A DNA stretch of 64,000 bases from Pseudomonas fluorescens (GCF_000802965.1 NZ_JSAK01000015.1:62001-126000); one strand, 5' to 3'. Positions 9,350 to 19,139 are shown, numbered from the stretch's first letter. Notes: generated from the sequence alone by a model not told the origin. Translations and numbers: made by a program.

Positions 9350-9413
9350 GGTCGGCTGCGCAGGCAATTGGGATTTGCCGAATATACGCCATGAGAATTG
9401 TGGCAGTGCAATC

Positions 9414-9546
9414 TGTGGCGAGGGAGCTCGCTCCCGCTGGGCTGCGAAGCAGCCCCAAAACCATCAATGAGGTGTGTCAGAGAAATTTATGTGTCTGGTT
9501 TTGCGATTGCTGCGCAATCGAGCGGGAGCAAGCTCCCTCGCCACAA
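9414..9546. repeat. REP doublet, family B (GTGGCGAGGGAGCTNGCTCCCGCT type)
   Basis: Two inverted copies of the GCGAGGGAGCTTGCTCCCGC palindrome (left with GAGCTCGCTC), about 85 bases apart, each with an adjoining GCTGC..GCAGC arm. It separates the methyltransferase start from the metI end. Confidence 0.9.
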
Positions 9547-9568
9547 AGGCTCCTGACGCACCAAGGAT

Positions 9569-10213
9569 CTAGCGCTTGTTCAATCCCCGAGCCAACCGAT
9601 CCCCACCCAACTGAATCACCGCCACCAACGCCACCAGCAACACAATCACTGTCAGCATGATCTGGCTATCAAACCGCTGGTACCCATACCGATACGCAAT
9701 GTCCCCCAGACCCCCGGCACCAATCGCCCCGGCCATCGCCGACGAGTTGATCATGGTGACCAAGGTGATGGTGAACCCACCGACAATCCCCGGCAGCGCT
9801 TCCGGCAACAGCACATGCCAAACGATATGCCCACGCCGGCAACCCATGGCTTGCGCCGCTTCGATAAGTCCGTGATCGACCTCGCGCAGACTGACTTCGG
9901 CAATGCGCGCAAAGAACGGCGTCGCCGCGATGGTCAATGGCACCACGGCGGCCCACACACCGTACGTGGTGCCGACAATCAACCGGGTGAAGGGAATCAA
10001 CGCCACCATCAAAATCAGAAACGGAATCGAGCGGAACAGGTTCACGAACGCACCCAATACGCGGTTCAGCGCCGGCGCTTCATAGATGCCGCCCTTGGAG
10101 CTGGTGACCAGGATTACAGCCAACGGAATGCCCGCCAGCAGCGCGATCAGAGAAGACACACCAACCATCAAGAACGTATCGATGAAGCCTTGCAGCAAAC
10201 GATCAAACCACAT
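9569..10213 (-). CDS. metI: methionine ABC transporter permease MetI
   Basis: Inner-membrane permease for methionine uptake, 214 residues with about five membrane helices. It opens [20 protein letters not shown] and contains the EAA loop [18 protein letters not shown], as in the MetI family. This ATG lies 11 bases inside the end of metN, giving translational coupling. Last gene of the metQ-metN-metI operon. Confidence 0.92.
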   Translation of the reverse strand: MWFDRLLQGFIDTFLMVGVSSLIALLAGIPLAVILVTSSKGGIYEAPALNRVLGAFVNLFRSIPFLILMVALIPFTRLIVGTTYGVWAAVVPLTIAATPFFARIAEVSLREVDHGLIEAAQAMGCRRGHIVWHVLLPEALPGIVGGFTITLVTMINSSAMAGAIGAGGLGDIAYRYGYQRFDSQIMLTVIVLLVALVAVIQLGGDRLARGLNKR

Positions 10214-11324
10214 AACCCAGCACCTCCACTTGTTGCGCCCATTGCCCGGCGCGTTGACGCAACTCTTCGGCGCCAAGGGACGATCCCGTCACGGCCAGCA
10301 GCAGTTGCCCGAGGGCGTGGCCCTGAATCCGTTCGACGCCACCTTGCAGCAAGCGCACTCGGCCTCCGAGGGCGCTGAACAGGGCGGCGACGTCGGGTTC
10401 GTCGTGCGCTGTCCCGGTGAATTGCAGACGCAGCACGACGGCGTCATCCGGGGACTTGGGTTGAGCCTGCAAACGACTTTGCAGCTCTGACGGCAGCGCA
10501 TGCTGCAACGGTGCGAGCAAGGTCTTGCTGACTTCATGCTGCGGGTTGCCAAAGACCTCCCACACTGGGCCTTGCTCGACGATTCGCCCATGTTCAAGGA
10601 CAACGACGCGATCGCAGATTTCGCGGATCACCGCCATCTCGTGGGTGATCAAAATGATGGTCAGGCCCAGGCGTTGATTGATCTCGCGCAGCAGGCCGAG
10701 AATCGATTGCGTGGTTTCCGGATCCAGCGCCGAAGTGGCTTCGTCGCAAAGCAAAATCGCCGGGTCGTGGACCAGTGCGCGAGCGATGCCGACGCGCTGT
10801 TTCTGCCCGCCGGACAGTTGCGCCGGGTAAGCCTTGTGTTTGCCTTGCAGGCCGACCAGTTCCAGCAGTTCGCGGACTTTCTGCTCGCGCTTTTGCTTTG
10901 GGACACCGGCGACTTTCAGCGGCAATTCGACGTTTTGCCAAACCGTCTTGGCCGACATCAAATTGAAGTGCTGAAAGATCATGCCGATGCGCCGACGCAG
11001 CGCCACCAGGCGGTCTTCATCGAACTCGCCGATGTCGACCTGATCGATCAACACGCGCCCAGACGTCGGTTGTTCGAGACGGTTGATGGTGCGGATCAGC
11101 GACGACTTGCCCGCACCACTGCGGCCGATGATGCCGAACACTTCGCCACGCTGGATCGCCAGGTCGATGCCTTGCAGGGCGGCGACCGGACCTTGCTGGC
11201 CTTCGTAGGTTTTGCCCAGGCCGATGAAGCGCACGTGGGCACGATTGAGCTCTGGGTGCAGCTCGGTCTGTTCAGCATTCCTGTGCTCTGGAATGTCCAG
11301 TCGCCGTTGCGTGGCGGCCGTCAT
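10203..11324 (-). CDS. metN: methionine ABC transporter ATP-binding protein MetN
   Basis: ATPase of the methionine importer, 373 residues. It shows Walker [10 protein letters not shown] near residue 67, Q-loop [14 protein letters not shown], signature [15 protein letters not shown] and Walker [15 protein letters not shown]. The C-terminal 100 residues form the NIL domain that binds methionine and shuts the transporter off. The first 28 residues are an extension beyond the usual MetN start. The ATG is preceded by GAGAGCTGAGG and is only 2 bases from the metQ stop. Confidence 0.93.
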   Translation of the reverse strand: MTAATQRRLDIPEHRNAEQTELHPELNRAHVRFIGLGKTYEGQQGPVAALQGIDLAIQRGEVFGIIGRSGAGKSSLIRTINRLEQPTSGRVLIDQVDIGEFDEDRLVALRRRIGMIFQHFNLMSAKTVWQNVELPLKVAGVPKQKREQKVRELLELVGLQGKHKAYPAQLSGGQKQRVGIARALVHDPAILLCDEATSALDPETTQSILGLLREINQRLGLTIILITHEMAVIREICDRVVVLEHGRIVEQGPVWEVFGNPQHEVSKTLLAPLQHALPSELQSRLQAQPKSPDDAVVLRLQFTGTAHDEPDVAALFSALGGRVRLLQGGVERIQGHALGQLLLAVTGSSLGAEELRQRAGQWAQQVEVLGYVV

Positions 11325-11326
11325 CC

Positions 11327-12136
11327 TCAGCTCTCCCAACCAGCTTGGTAGAGCTTGCCGTGGGCTTTATCCAGCGCGGCGCGAACGGCCGGCGAGTGTT
11401 GGTAGATGTCGACGAACTTGATCAGGCGCGGGTCGGTTTTGCTTTTCGGCTGGATCACGAACTGAATCACGTACTCCTTGTGATCAAGGCCGTCGAACAG
11501 CAGGGCAGAGCCGGCATCAAAGGTCTTCGCCAAGCGGATATAGGCCGGGTAGCCCTGGACCAGATCGGCATCGTCATAAGCGCGTACCAGTTGCACCGCT
11601 TCGACCTGCAGGATTTTGATTTTCTTCGGGTTGGCGATGATGTCTTCTTCGGTGGCTTTGTAGCCCACGCCCGGTTTGAGCGTGATCAGGCCAGCCTTGG
11701 CCAATAGCTGCAAACCACGACCGCTGTTGATCGGATCGTTGGCGATGGCGACGCTCGCGCCTTGCGGCAGTTCGTCGAAGCTTTTGTATTTCTTCGAGTA
11801 GAGGCCGACGTTGTTGATGATCCCCGGTGCGAAGGGCACCAGGTCAAACCCGGAGGCGTTCTTGGCGTTTTCCAGGAAGGGGATGTGCTGGAAGTAGTTC
11901 ACGTCAATGTCGCCGGCGGCGAGGCTGACGTTGGGCGCGATCCAGTCGGTGAACTCGACGAGCTCGACTTTCAGGCCTTGTTTGCCGGCTTCTTCGACTG
12001 CCGCTTCCAGAGGAATGGCGAAGGCGGCGGTTGTGCCGATTTTCAGTGGCGCATCGGCGGCGAAAACCGCAGAGCTGAACAGGCCGAGGGCCAGGGCCAG
12101 TGCTTTGACTGGGTGAGAGAGGTAGTTCTTGGTCAT
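11327..12136 (-). CDS. metQ: methionine-binding periplasmic protein MetQ (NlpA family)
   Basis: Solute-binding protein of the NlpA/MetQ family, 269 residues. It has a Sec signal peptide ending AVFA/ADAP and no lipobox Cys, so it is likely soluble rather than a lipoprotein. Family landmarks: [41 protein letters not shown] and [10 protein letters not shown]. It leads the metQNI operon. The neighbourhood with flavin monooxygenases suggests the ligand could be another organosulfur compound as well as methionine. Confidence 0.9.
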   Translation of the reverse strand: MTKNYLSHPVKALALALGLFSSAVFAADAPLKIGTTAAFAIPLEAAVEEAGKQGLKVELVEFTDWIAPNVSLAAGDIDVNYFQHIPFLENAKNASGFDLVPFAPGIINNVGLYSKKYKSFDELPQGASVAIANDPINSGRGLQLLAKAGLITLKPGVGYKATEEDIIANPKKIKILQVEAVQLVRAYDDADLVQGYPAYIRLAKTFDAGSALLFDGLDHKEYVIQFVIQPKSKTDPRLIKFVDIYQHSPAVRAALDKAHGKLYQAGWES

Positions 12137-12183
12137 GATGTTTATTCCAGTCAGTGCATAAATTTGGGGTGTTTGTTAGGGCC

Positions 12184-12276
12184 TCATCGCTGGCAAGCCA
12201 GCTCCCACAGTGATCTGGGGTGTTCACACAATTCGGGTGTTCACTCATTCCTGTGGGAGCTGGCTTGCCAGCGATG
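12184..12276. repeat. REP doublet, family C
   Basis: Inverted copies of GCTGGCTTGCCAGCGATG, about 50 bases apart, in the space between the monooxygenase gene and metQ. Confidence 0.9.
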
Positions 12277-12279
12277 CTT

Positions 12280-13638
12280 TTAGCGGCGGTAAGCCGATCC
12301 GGTGTGTTGCTCAGGCAAATGCGCCTCACCGTGAAACAGCTTTTCCCGCAAGCTGCCATTGTCGTAAGCCGTCTTGTACGACCCGCGTCGCTGCAACTCC
12401 GGAATCACCAGTTCAATGAAATCCACATAGCTTTCCGGGGTGACGATCCGCGTCAGGTTGAAGCCATCCAGGCCTGTTTCGGCGATCCACGATTCCAGCT
12501 CGTCGGCCACTTGTTCAGGCGAGCCGACCACGGTGATGTAGCGCCCGCCAAGGGCGTGTTGCTCGAGCAATTTGCGCCGGGTCCAGTCGTTGTTTTGCAG
12601 GTTTTTGGTGGCCGACTGGATCGCGTTGCTCTTCACGTACTGGATCGGTTCGTCGATGGCGTACTCGGAAAAATCGATCCCGGTGGATGCCGAGAAATGC
12701 GCCACACCGGCTTCGGCGCTGGCGTAGCTCAGGTATTCGGCGTGCTTGGCCCAGGCGAGTTCTTCGGTCGCGCCAACAATCACGTTCAAGCCCATGAACA
12801 CCTTGATGTCCTCGGGATTACGCCCGGCGTCGACGGCGCTGGCGCGGACCTTGTCCACTTGCACCTTGGTCGACGCTTTGGTCTGGCCGCTGATGAACAC
12901 ACACTCGGCGTGCCGACCGGCGAACAGCAAACCGCGATCCGAACTGCCGGCCTGGAACAGCACCGGCGTGCGCTGCGGCGAGGGTTCGCACAGGTGATAA
13001 CCCTCGACTTGATAGAACTCGCCCTTGTGCTCGACCTTGTGCACTTTCTCAGGCTGCGCGTAGATCCGTTGTTGCGGATCGTTGAGCACCGCGCCGTTTT
13101 CCCAGCTACCTTCCCAGAGCTTGTAAAGCACCTCCAGGTACTCGTCGGCCTGGTCGTAACGGCGGTCGTGCTCGACCTGCTCGCTCAGGCCCATGGCCTT
13201 GGCGGCGCTGTCGAGGTAGCCGGTGACGATGTTCCAGCCGACCCGTCCGCGACTCAAATGATCCAGCGTCGACATGCGTCGGGCGAACAGGTACGGCGGT
13301 TCGTAGGTGAGGTTGGCGGTGAGGCCGAAACCGAGGTTTCTGGTGACGGCGGCCATGGCCGAGACCAGCAGCAGCGGGTCGTTGACCGGCAACTGGATCG
13401 ACTCTTTCAGCGGCACGTCGACCGAGTTCTGGTAGACGTCGTAGACACCGACAATGTCGGCGATGAACAAGCCGTCGAACAGTCCGCGCTCCAGCAGTTG
13501 CGCCAGTTCGGTCCAGTACTCAAGGGTCTTGTACTGGGTCGAGGTGTCCCGTGGATGCGTCCACAGGCCATGGTTGATGTGCCCGATGCAGTTCATGTTG
13601 AACGCGTTAAGCAGGATCTTCTTTTTCGCGTCGGCCAT
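12280..13638 (-). CDS. FMNH2-dependent monooxygenase, NtaA/SnaA/DszA family
   Basis: Bacterial luciferase-like (LLM class) flavin monooxygenase of 452 residues. It needs reduced FMN from a separate reductase, which is not encoded in this window. The LLM barrel is clear: LLNAFNMNCIGHINHGLW at the N-terminus, FIADIVGVYD, RMSTLDHLSRGRVGWNIVTG and VLFQAGSSDRGLLFAGRHAE are all typical of the NtaA/DszA/DmoA branch. Its start shares one base with the stop of the upstream acyl-CoA-dehydrogenase-like gene (TGATG). With the two DszC-like genes upstream and metQNI downstream it most probably cleaves a C-S bond during sulfur starvation. Substrate unknown. Confidence 0.87.
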   Translation of the reverse strand: MADAKKKILLNAFNMNCIGHINHGLWTHPRDTSTQYKTLEYWTELAQLLERGLFDGLFIADIVGVYDVYQNSVDVPLKESIQLPVNDPLLLVSAMAAVTRNLGFGLTANLTYEPPYLFARRMSTLDHLSRGRVGWNIVTGYLDSAAKAMGLSEQVEHDRRYDQADEYLEVLYKLWEGSWENGAVLNDPQQRIYAQPEKVHKVEHKGEFYQVEGYHLCEPSPQRTPVLFQAGSSDRGLLFAGRHAECVFISGQTKASTKVQVDKVRASAVDAGRNPEDIKVFMGLNVIVGATEELAWAKHAEYLSYASAEAGVAHFSASTGIDFSEYAIDEPIQYVKSNAIQSATKNLQNNDWTRRKLLEQHALGGRYITVVGSPEQVADELESWIAETGLDGFNLTRIVTPESYVDFIELVIPELQRRGSYKTAYDNGSLREKLFHGEAHLPEQHTGSAYRR

Positions 13639-14831
13639 CAGATGGTCCCCCGCAGTGGCGGGTTTTCATCGTTGAGGTAGTAGTTGCCGACCGCGTGGTA
13701 CTTCCAGCGCACCGGGTCGTGCAGGGTATGCACCCGGGCGTTGCGCCAGTGGCGATCCAGACCGTGTTCGATCAGGGTAGCCTGGCTGCCGGCCAGTTCG
13801 AACAGCGTGGTGCCGGCGGCGAGGGATATTTCGGTGCTGATGGCACGTGCTTCGGCGACGGCAATCGACGCGGCGGCAACGGTCTCGGCGTTGGTATTGG
13901 CCTGGGCCTTGTCGAGGAATTCGCCGGCGCGTTCCAGCAGCGCCTCGGTAGCGTGCAAACGGATGCTCAAGTAGCCGAAACTCTTGATCGTCAGCGGGTC
14001 ATCGGTGGCTTTTTCATGGGTGGCGTCGATCCACGGCCGGGTTTTGGTGCGCACGAAATGCAGTGCATCTTCATAGGCCGCGCGAGCGATGCCGGTGTCG
14101 ATGGCGGCGTGGAGAATCTGCGCCAACGGACCGACCGGAGTCGGGCGCTCGAAAGCGCTCTGGAACGGGATCACATCCTCGGCTGCGACGTAGACATCTT
14201 CGAACACCACCGAACCGCTGCCGGTGGTGCGCTGGCCAAAGCCGCTCCAATCGTCGATGACGGTCAGGCCTTTGCTCTTGCGCGGGACGAACGCCAGTTG
14301 CTGCACGCCGTTTTCATCCACCACCGAGGTCGGGATGCGTTGTGCGTAAATCGCGCCGGTGGCGTAGAACTTGCGACCGTTGATGCGATAGCCGTCGCCA
14401 TCGCGCGTCAGGCTTGTGACGCGGTCGTGGGCGGTTTTGGTGCCAAGTTCCGCCAACGCGTTACCGAAGCGCTGACCGGCCAGCACTTCGGCGTACAGAC
14501 GTTTTTTCTGCTCTTCGCTGCCGTTTACCCGCAGTACTTCGAGGGCGTAGAAATGGTTCTGCGGGATTTGCCCAAGCGAGCCATCCGCTTGGGAAATCAG
14601 TGCGATGACCTTGGCCAGGGTGACGTTGGAAACGCCAGCGCCGCCGTATTCCTTTGGCACGCTGATGCCCCACAGGCCCGAGCGGGAAAACACTTCCAGC
14701 TCCGGGTGTGGCAAACGGCGTTCGCGGTCGCGCACGGCGCTGTCGCGTTTGAAATCTTCGGCCAGGTCGCTGGCGACGATCAGGGCTTGCTCATCGCTGG
14801 TGATGACCGCGACGTGTTGAGAAATTGTCAT
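13638..14831 (-). CDS. SfnB/DszC-family sulfur acquisition oxidoreductase, copy 1
   Basis: Acyl-CoA-dehydrogenase-fold flavoprotein of 397 residues, of the SfnB family used to obtain sulfur from organosulfur compounds. Middle-domain motif FGNALAELGTKTAHD and flavin-region WSGFGQRTTGSGSVVFEDVYV are visible, and the C-terminus is HWRNARVHTLHDPVRWKYHA. The start has RBS GGAGAA. It ends on the first base of the monooxygenase start. It is a paralogue of the next gene upstream, with an almost identical C-terminal motif. Confidence 0.85.
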   Translation of the reverse strand: MTISQHVAVITSDEQALIVASDLAEDFKRDSAVRDRERRLPHPELEVFSRSGLWGISVPKEYGGAGVSNVTLAKVIALISQADGSLGQIPQNHFYALEVLRVNGSEEQKKRLYAEVLAGQRFGNALAELGTKTAHDRVTSLTRDGDGYRINGRKFYATGAIYAQRIPTSVVDENGVQQLAFVPRKSKGLTVIDDWSGFGQRTTGSGSVVFEDVYVAAEDVIPFQSAFERPTPVGPLAQILHAAIDTGIARAAYEDALHFVRTKTRPWIDATHEKATDDPLTIKSFGYLSIRLHATEALLERAGEFLDKAQANTNAETVAAASIAVAEARAISTEISLAAGTTLFELAGSQATLIEHGLDRHWRNARVHTLHDPVRWKYHAVGNYYLNDENPPLRGTI

Positions 14832-14854
14832 GTGTTTCTCCAGATGTCTGGTCG

Positions 14855-16096
14855 TCAGATCCAGGAATGGCGTGCCGGCAAAGTACCGTTCAAGCGGTAG
14901 GTACCGACCGCGTGATATTTCCAGCGCACCGGGTCGTGCAGGGTGTGCACGCGGGCGTTGCGCCAGTGGCGATCGAGGTTGAATTCGGCGAGGGTGGCGC
15001 GGCTGCCGGCCAGTTCGAACAGCTTTTCGCTGGCCAGCAGCGAGATTTCGGTGGTCAGCACTTTGGCTTCGGCCACGGCAATCGAAGCGCGGGCGGCGGA
15101 CTCGGCGGTCAGCGGCGCGGCGTTGACCTGATCGAGCACCTGCCCGGCCTTGCGCAGCAGCGCTTCGGCGGCATGCAGTTCGATTTTCAGTTTGCCGATG
15201 TCAGCGATCACGTACAGGTCATCGCTGGCCCGTTCGACGTTGGCGTCGATCCACGGGCGAGCGCGGGTTTTCACGAAATCGATGGCGTCGTCGATGGCAC
15301 CACGGGCGATGCCGGCATCGATGGCGGCTTGAATCAATTGCGAGACGGCGCCCTGAATGTTGGGCTTGTCGTTGATCTTCCAGTTATCCACCACCAGCTC
15401 GGCGTCGACCCGCACGTTGTTGAGTAAAATGGTGCCGCTGGCGGTGGTGCGCTGGCCGAAACCGGACCAGTCATCGACGATGCGCAAACCCGGCGTGCCG
15501 CGACGCACGAAAGCCAGCACTTGCTTGCCGTCGTCATTGAGCGCCTTGACCGCGACCCAGTGCGCGAACAGCGCGCCGGTGGAGTAAAACTTCTGCCCGT
15601 TGAGGACATAACCATCGCCATCGGCGGTGATCCGGGCCTTGAGCTCCAGGGTGTTTTTGCTGCCGCGCTCCGGCCCGGCATTACCGATGCGCCAGCCTTC
15701 CAGAACGCTTTTGAACAGTTGTTTTTTCTGCGCCTCGGTAGCGCTGCCGAGCACCAGGTTGAGGATGCCGAACTGGTTCTGCGGGATCTGCCCCAGCGCC
15801 GGGTCCGCCGCGGAAATGATCGCGAAAACCTCTGCCAGGGTGACGAACGAAACCTGCGGGCCACCGTACTCGCGCGGGATGGCAATGCTGCCCAGGCCGC
15901 TGCGGGTGAACTGTTCTATTTCTGACCACGGCAGCTTGCGCTGCTGGTCACGTTTGGCCGCTTGCAGGCGGGCGACTTGCGCCAGCTCATGGGCGGCTTT
16001 AATGGCTTGTGCGTCGTTGCGCAGCACTTGCGCGGGCAACAACAACGGGGCGACGTCCAAATCACTGTGGACGATTGCATCTGCCAGACTGGACAT
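14855..16096 (-). CDS. SfnB/DszC-family sulfur acquisition oxidoreductase, copy 2
   Basis: Second DszC-like flavoprotein, 413 residues, first gene of the three-gene set. Shared motifs with copy 1 include IPREYGGPQVSFVTLAEV, DPALGQIPQNQFG, WSGFGQRTTASGTILLNNV and the tail HWRNARVHTLHDPVRWKYHA. I chose the ATG 8 bases after AAGGAG; a GTG three codons earlier overlaps that ribosome site. Pairing with a DszA-like LLM monooxygenase resembles the dsz/sfn desulfurisation systems. Confidence 0.85.
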   Translation of the reverse strand: MSSLADAIVHSDLDVAPLLLPAQVLRNDAQAIKAAHELAQVARLQAAKRDQQRKLPWSEIEQFTRSGLGSIAIPREYGGPQVSFVTLAEVFAIISAADPALGQIPQNQFGILNLVLGSATEAQKKQLFKSVLEGWRIGNAGPERGSKNTLELKARITADGDGYVLNGQKFYSTGALFAHWVAVKALNDDGKQVLAFVRRGTPGLRIVDDWSGFGQRTTASGTILLNNVRVDAELVVDNWKINDKPNIQGAVSQLIQAAIDAGIARGAIDDAIDFVKTRARPWIDANVERASDDLYVIADIGKLKIELHAAEALLRKAGQVLDQVNAAPLTAESAARASIAVAEAKVLTTEISLLASEKLFELAGSRATLAEFNLDRHWRNARVHTLHDPVRWKYHAVGTYRLNGTLPARHSWI

Positions 16097-16456
16097 CAGC
16101 GCCACTCCTTGGCTGCACTCAATGCCCTGGCGATCTGCACTGGGGTGATTGTGTTCCGGACCATACCTACCTCACATCTCATGGAAGCACCGCGGTGTGC
16201 GGCGTACGAAAACAAGAAGGTCCGGTGGTCCGGTGCATATACCCTAAGCGTTTATAAATAAGTTATGAACTAACTTTTAGGAATATGAATAGAAGTGTGT
16301 CTTTATGAACTGTTCATGGGGCAACAGTTGTTTCTGGGGCAACAGTTCAGGGCAGCATTGTTGCAGCCGCAAAAAAGATCGCAGCCTTCGGCAGCGCCTA
16401 CAGGGTTTCGGCGTACATCCTGCAGGAGCTGCCGAAGGCTGCGATCTTTTCAGGCA
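16097..16456. other. intergenic region upstream of the sfnB-like operon
   Basis: Holds the promoter region of the minus-strand desulfurisation operon and, at 16371-16450, a REP doublet. An AT-rich stretch at 16243-16285 (CTAAGCGTTTATAAATAAG, then GTTATGAACTAAC) is the likely promoter. An inverted repeat GGTCCGGTGGTCCGG lies at about 16219-16234. I found no clear -24/-12 sigma-54 site. Confidence 0.5.
16371..16450. repeat. REP doublet, family A
   Basis: Inverted copies AAGATCGCAGCCTTCGGCAG and GGAGCTGCCGAAGGCTGCGA in this intergenic region, just after the end of the gene that follows on the minus strand. Confidence 0.88.
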
Positions 16457-17221
16457 TCAGCGGATTTTTTGTTCGGCTGCCTTGAGCGTTTTCTTCGGCG
16501 GCACCCTGAGATAGGGATTGGCACAACTAATCTTCAACGTTCGCGCCGGCGCCCAGCGCGAGTTGTTACCCACGCGGTCGAGGATGCAGTAAGTCACTTC
16601 CAGCCGCAGGTCTTCGCCGGCCTCGATGATGATCGCCGGCGGCACCCAAACCTGAATCGGCTGGCCTAAATCGCTGGCCTTTAGCCGGGGCAGATCCATC
16701 CGCACATCGCCCCAGCGCAAGGTGATTTCGTCATCGATGGCCATGTTCAGGTAAGGCTCGATGGTCAAGGGCACGCCGCGCTTGATCTGGTTCGGATTCA
16801 CCCCCTGACGGCGAATCGTCTCCGGGATACTGACCGGTGCAAGGGACTGGTTTTCGTCGCCACACAGGGCTGACGGCTGGCCACCGGGGCAATCGAGCTT
16901 GATCTGTACGTGTCTGGCGTGGGATACCGACTGCCCCTGGCCAATCTGCATGACCCGGTAGTGAAGGCGCGAGGTGCCATTGGTAATGAAACTTTCGGGG
17001 ACACGAAGCTGAACGGCTTGGCCAACATCCTTGGCTGTCAGCGCTCGGGAGGCGATGTAGCAGTTGTCCCAGAACAGCTCGATCAGGTCGCCTTCGTCCA
17101 TCGCGGGGTAGGGCGGCACATCGATCAGCAGATGGGCCGCCGAGGTGATGTTGATGCCGGTTTTGTGGGATTGCGCCAGGGTCGGGGCCGCAAGTTCGGT
17201 TTTATTCGAGGTACTGGTCAT
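16457..17221 (-). CDS. unknown protein with two tandem beta-rich domains
   Basis: A 254-residue protein with no signal peptide that I recognise and no known function. It is built of two diverged copies of one unit: PPYPAMDEGDLIELFWDN...LTAKDVGQAVQLRVP...LHYRVMQIGQGQSVS at about residues 36-115, and EPYLNMAIDDEITLRWGD...LKASDLGQPIQVWVP...VTYCILDRVGNNSRW at about 150-230. Each unit looks like an immunoglobulin-like beta sandwich. Proteins of this look are found in Pseudomonas, often beside adhesin or repeat proteins, but none is here. It lies between the sfnB-like operon and the cystine transporter, separated from both by long gaps. Ends in a Lys-rich tail. Confidence 0.65.
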   Translation of the reverse strand: MTSTSNKTELAAPTLAQSHKTGINITSAAHLLIDVPPYPAMDEGDLIELFWDNCYIASRALTAKDVGQAVQLRVPESFITNGTSRLHYRVMQIGQGQSVSHARHVQIKLDCPGGQPSALCGDENQSLAPVSIPETIRRQGVNPNQIKRGVPLTIEPYLNMAIDDEITLRWGDVRMDLPRLKASDLGQPIQVWVPPAIIIEAGEDLRLEVTYCILDRVGNNSRWAPARTLKISCANPYLRVPPKKTLKAAEQKIR

Positions 17222-17713
17222 GGTTTCTCTCCTTGAAGCCTTGCAGTGAAGTCCGTTTCTGAAAGTTCAAAAGGCGTGGTTGAAAAGTAACAAAGCGGAA
17301 AGTTATTCCGGCTCTTAGACAGTATTTAGCGTCTGTTGTGAGCTAGATAAGAGTGCGGTCGAATAAGTGTCAATGGAAATTATTAGTTGGACGTCAGTTA
17401 TTGCGTTATTCAGAAAGTTCCTACGGACTTACGTTAATAAACTGTACTGGGCTGTCGAACTAGACTGCGGGGTATTGTGGTTTTTATGCCGAAACGCCCG
17501 CAGGCGCTGTAGCAGGCTTCTGTCGGGGATTCTTGGATTTTAGGCAGGATAAATCTGATGCGGGACGTACATATGTACCGCTAGTAATAGTAAAAATTCC
17601 TGTAGCCATGGTCAGAGTGATAGTAGTGAAAAGTTGTTTTTACCGGATTGGAGCGGCTGTGGTGTAACTTCCATCCATGGAAGTTAACAGTTGTTGCGAG
17701 GGGTCGAGGGGTG
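17222..17713. other. AT-rich intergenic region without a gene
   Basis: About 490 bases of lower GC content than the neighbours, with no convincing reading frame. The right part carries a 22-base perfect inverted repeat (17665-17686). The left part must hold the promoter of the duplicated-domain protein gene, but I cannot single out its elements. Confidence 0.45.
17665..17686. repeat. perfect inverted repeat downstream of tcyN
   Basis: Two 10-base arms TAACTTCCAT and ATGGAAGTTA around CC, 28 bases beyond the stop of the cystine ATPase gene. No U-run follows on either strand, so it is not a standard terminator. It could be a 3' hairpin that protects the transcript or a protein-binding site. 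Confidence 0.5.
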
Positions 17714-18469
17714 TTAGTTGTGCGCGTTATTCAGAAACTTGCTAAGAAACTGTTTCGTGCGTTCTTCTTTCGGGTTGGCAAACAGGGCCTTCGCTTCGCC
17801 TTGTTCGACGATAACGCCCTTGTCGAAAAACACCACCCGATTGGCCACGTCGCGGGCAAAGCCCATTTCGTGGGTGACGATGACCATGGTGCGATTCTCT
17901 TCGGCCAGGCTGCGAATCGTCGACAGCACTTCGCCCACCAACTCCGGGTCGAGCGCTGAAGTCGGTTCGTCGAACAGGATCACTTCCGGCTCCATCGCCA
18001 GCGCGCGGGCAATCGCCACACGTTGTTGCTGACCACCGGAGAGGCGGCGCGGGTAAGCGTCCTCCTTGCCTGCCAGGCCAACCCTGGCCAACAGCTTTTT
18101 ACCCAGGGCAACGGCTTCGGCATGCGGGATCTTCTTCACGATGATCGGGCCTTCGATGACGTTTTCCAGGGCAGTGCGATGGGGGAACAGGTTGAAGTTC
18201 TGGAACACGAAACCCACGTGCTGGCGCAAACGCCGCACCAGGCTTTGCTGCTGGTTCAGCGGGCGGCTGGTATCGATTTCGATATCGCCGACCTTGATCC
18301 GGCCGCTGGTGGGTTCTTCGAGGAAGTTCAGACAGCGCAGGAAGGTGGTTTTACCCGAGCCGCTCGGCCCGATGATCGCCACAACCTCGCCTTCCTTCAC
18401 TTGCAGATCGATGCCGTTGAGCACGACTTGACCCTTGAACTGCTTTGTCAGTTTTTCCACGACAATCAT
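17714..18469 (-). CDS. tcyN: cystine-type ABC transporter ATP-binding protein
   Basis: GlnQ-type ATPase of 251 residues with Walker [10 protein letters not shown] near residue 36, signature [16 protein letters not shown], Walker [15 protein letters not shown] and [11 protein letters not shown]. The start is the ATG of [11 protein letters not shown], 4 bases after the permease stop; a longer frame upstream runs into the permease. Order SBP-permease-ATPase next to D-cysteine desulfhydrase is that of the E. coli tcyJ-dcyD-tcyL-tcyN cluster, which argues for L-cystine. The symbol rests on this context. Confidence 0.82.
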   Translation of the reverse strand: MIVVEKLTKQFKGQVVLNGIDLQVKEGEVVAIIGPSGSGKTTFLRCLNFLEEPTSGRIKVGDIEIDTSRPLNQQQSLVRRLRQHVGFVFQNFNLFPHRTALENVIEGPIIVKKIPHAEAVALGKKLLARVGLAGKEDAYPRRLSGGQQQRVAIARALAMEPEVILFDEPTSALDPELVGEVLSTIRSLAEENRTMVIVTHEMGFARDVANRVVFFDKGVIVEQGEAKALFANPKEERTKQFLSKFLNNAHN

Positions 18470-18473
18470 GGGG

Positions 18474-19139
18474 TCAGGACTCCTGGTCGTGCCGATTGAC
18501 CCGCTCTTCCAACTTGTTCTGCAGGTGCGAAAGCACCGTGGCAAGAATCCAGTAGATCAGCGCGGCGGCAAGATACATGGTGAAAACTTCGAAGGTGCGG
18601 GCGGTAATCAGCTGTGCCTGACGGAACAGCTCCGGCACCTGGATGGTGGCCGCCAGCGCGGTGTCCTTGACCAGCGAAATGAAGCTGTTGCCCAGCGGTG
18701 GCAACGCGGTGCGCATCGCCTGCGGCAGGATGGCCCGGCGCAGAGTCTGCGCACGGGTCATGCCGATGCTGGCAGCCGCTTCCCATTGGCCGCGTTCGAT
18801 CGAGCTGATCGCGGCACGCAGGATTTCACAGGCGTAAGCGGCCATGTTCAGCGAGAAACCAATCATGGCCGCCGGAATTGGATCGAGTTCCATGCCCAAT
18901 TGCGGCAAGCCGTAATAGATCACGAACAGTTGCACCAGCAACGGCGTGCCGCGAAAGAACGACACGTAGATGCGGGCGATCCAGCTCACCAGCTTGAAGC
19001 GCGACAGGCGCATCAGTGCCAGGCCGAAGCCCAGGATGAGGCCGAAGAACATCCCGCCGAGGCTCAAGATGACCGTGTAGTACGCGCCCTTGAGCAGAAA
19101 GGGCGCGGAATCCAGTGCGAGTTGGAAAGCTTCTTCCAT
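18474..19139 (-). CDS. tcyL: cystine-type ABC transporter permease
   Basis: HisM/GlnP-family inner-membrane permease, 221 residues. It starts [20 protein letters not shown] and has the conserved [12 protein letters not shown] segment and the EAA loop [20 protein letters not shown]. Its ATG shares a base with the stop of the binding-protein gene (TAATG). Confidence 0.85.
   Translation of the reverse strand: MEEAFQLALDSAPFLLKGAYYTVILSLGGMFFGLILGFGLALMRLSRFKLVSWIARIYVSFFRGTPLLVQLFVIYYGLPQLGMELDPIPAAMIGFSLNMAAYACEILRAAISSIERGQWEAAASIGMTRAQTLRRAILPQAMRTALPPLGNSFISLVKDTALAATIQVPELFRQAQLITARTFEVFTMYLAAALIYWILATVLSHLQNKLEERVNRHDQES

Noticed and set aside
12137..12279. SAM or cobalamin riboswitch before metQ
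   Set aside because: The gap is mostly a REP doublet and shows no riboswitch-like core.
16097..16300. Sigma-54 promoter for the sfnB-like operon
   Set aside because: Looked for GG-N10-GC spacing with the usual flanks on the minus strand and found no good match.
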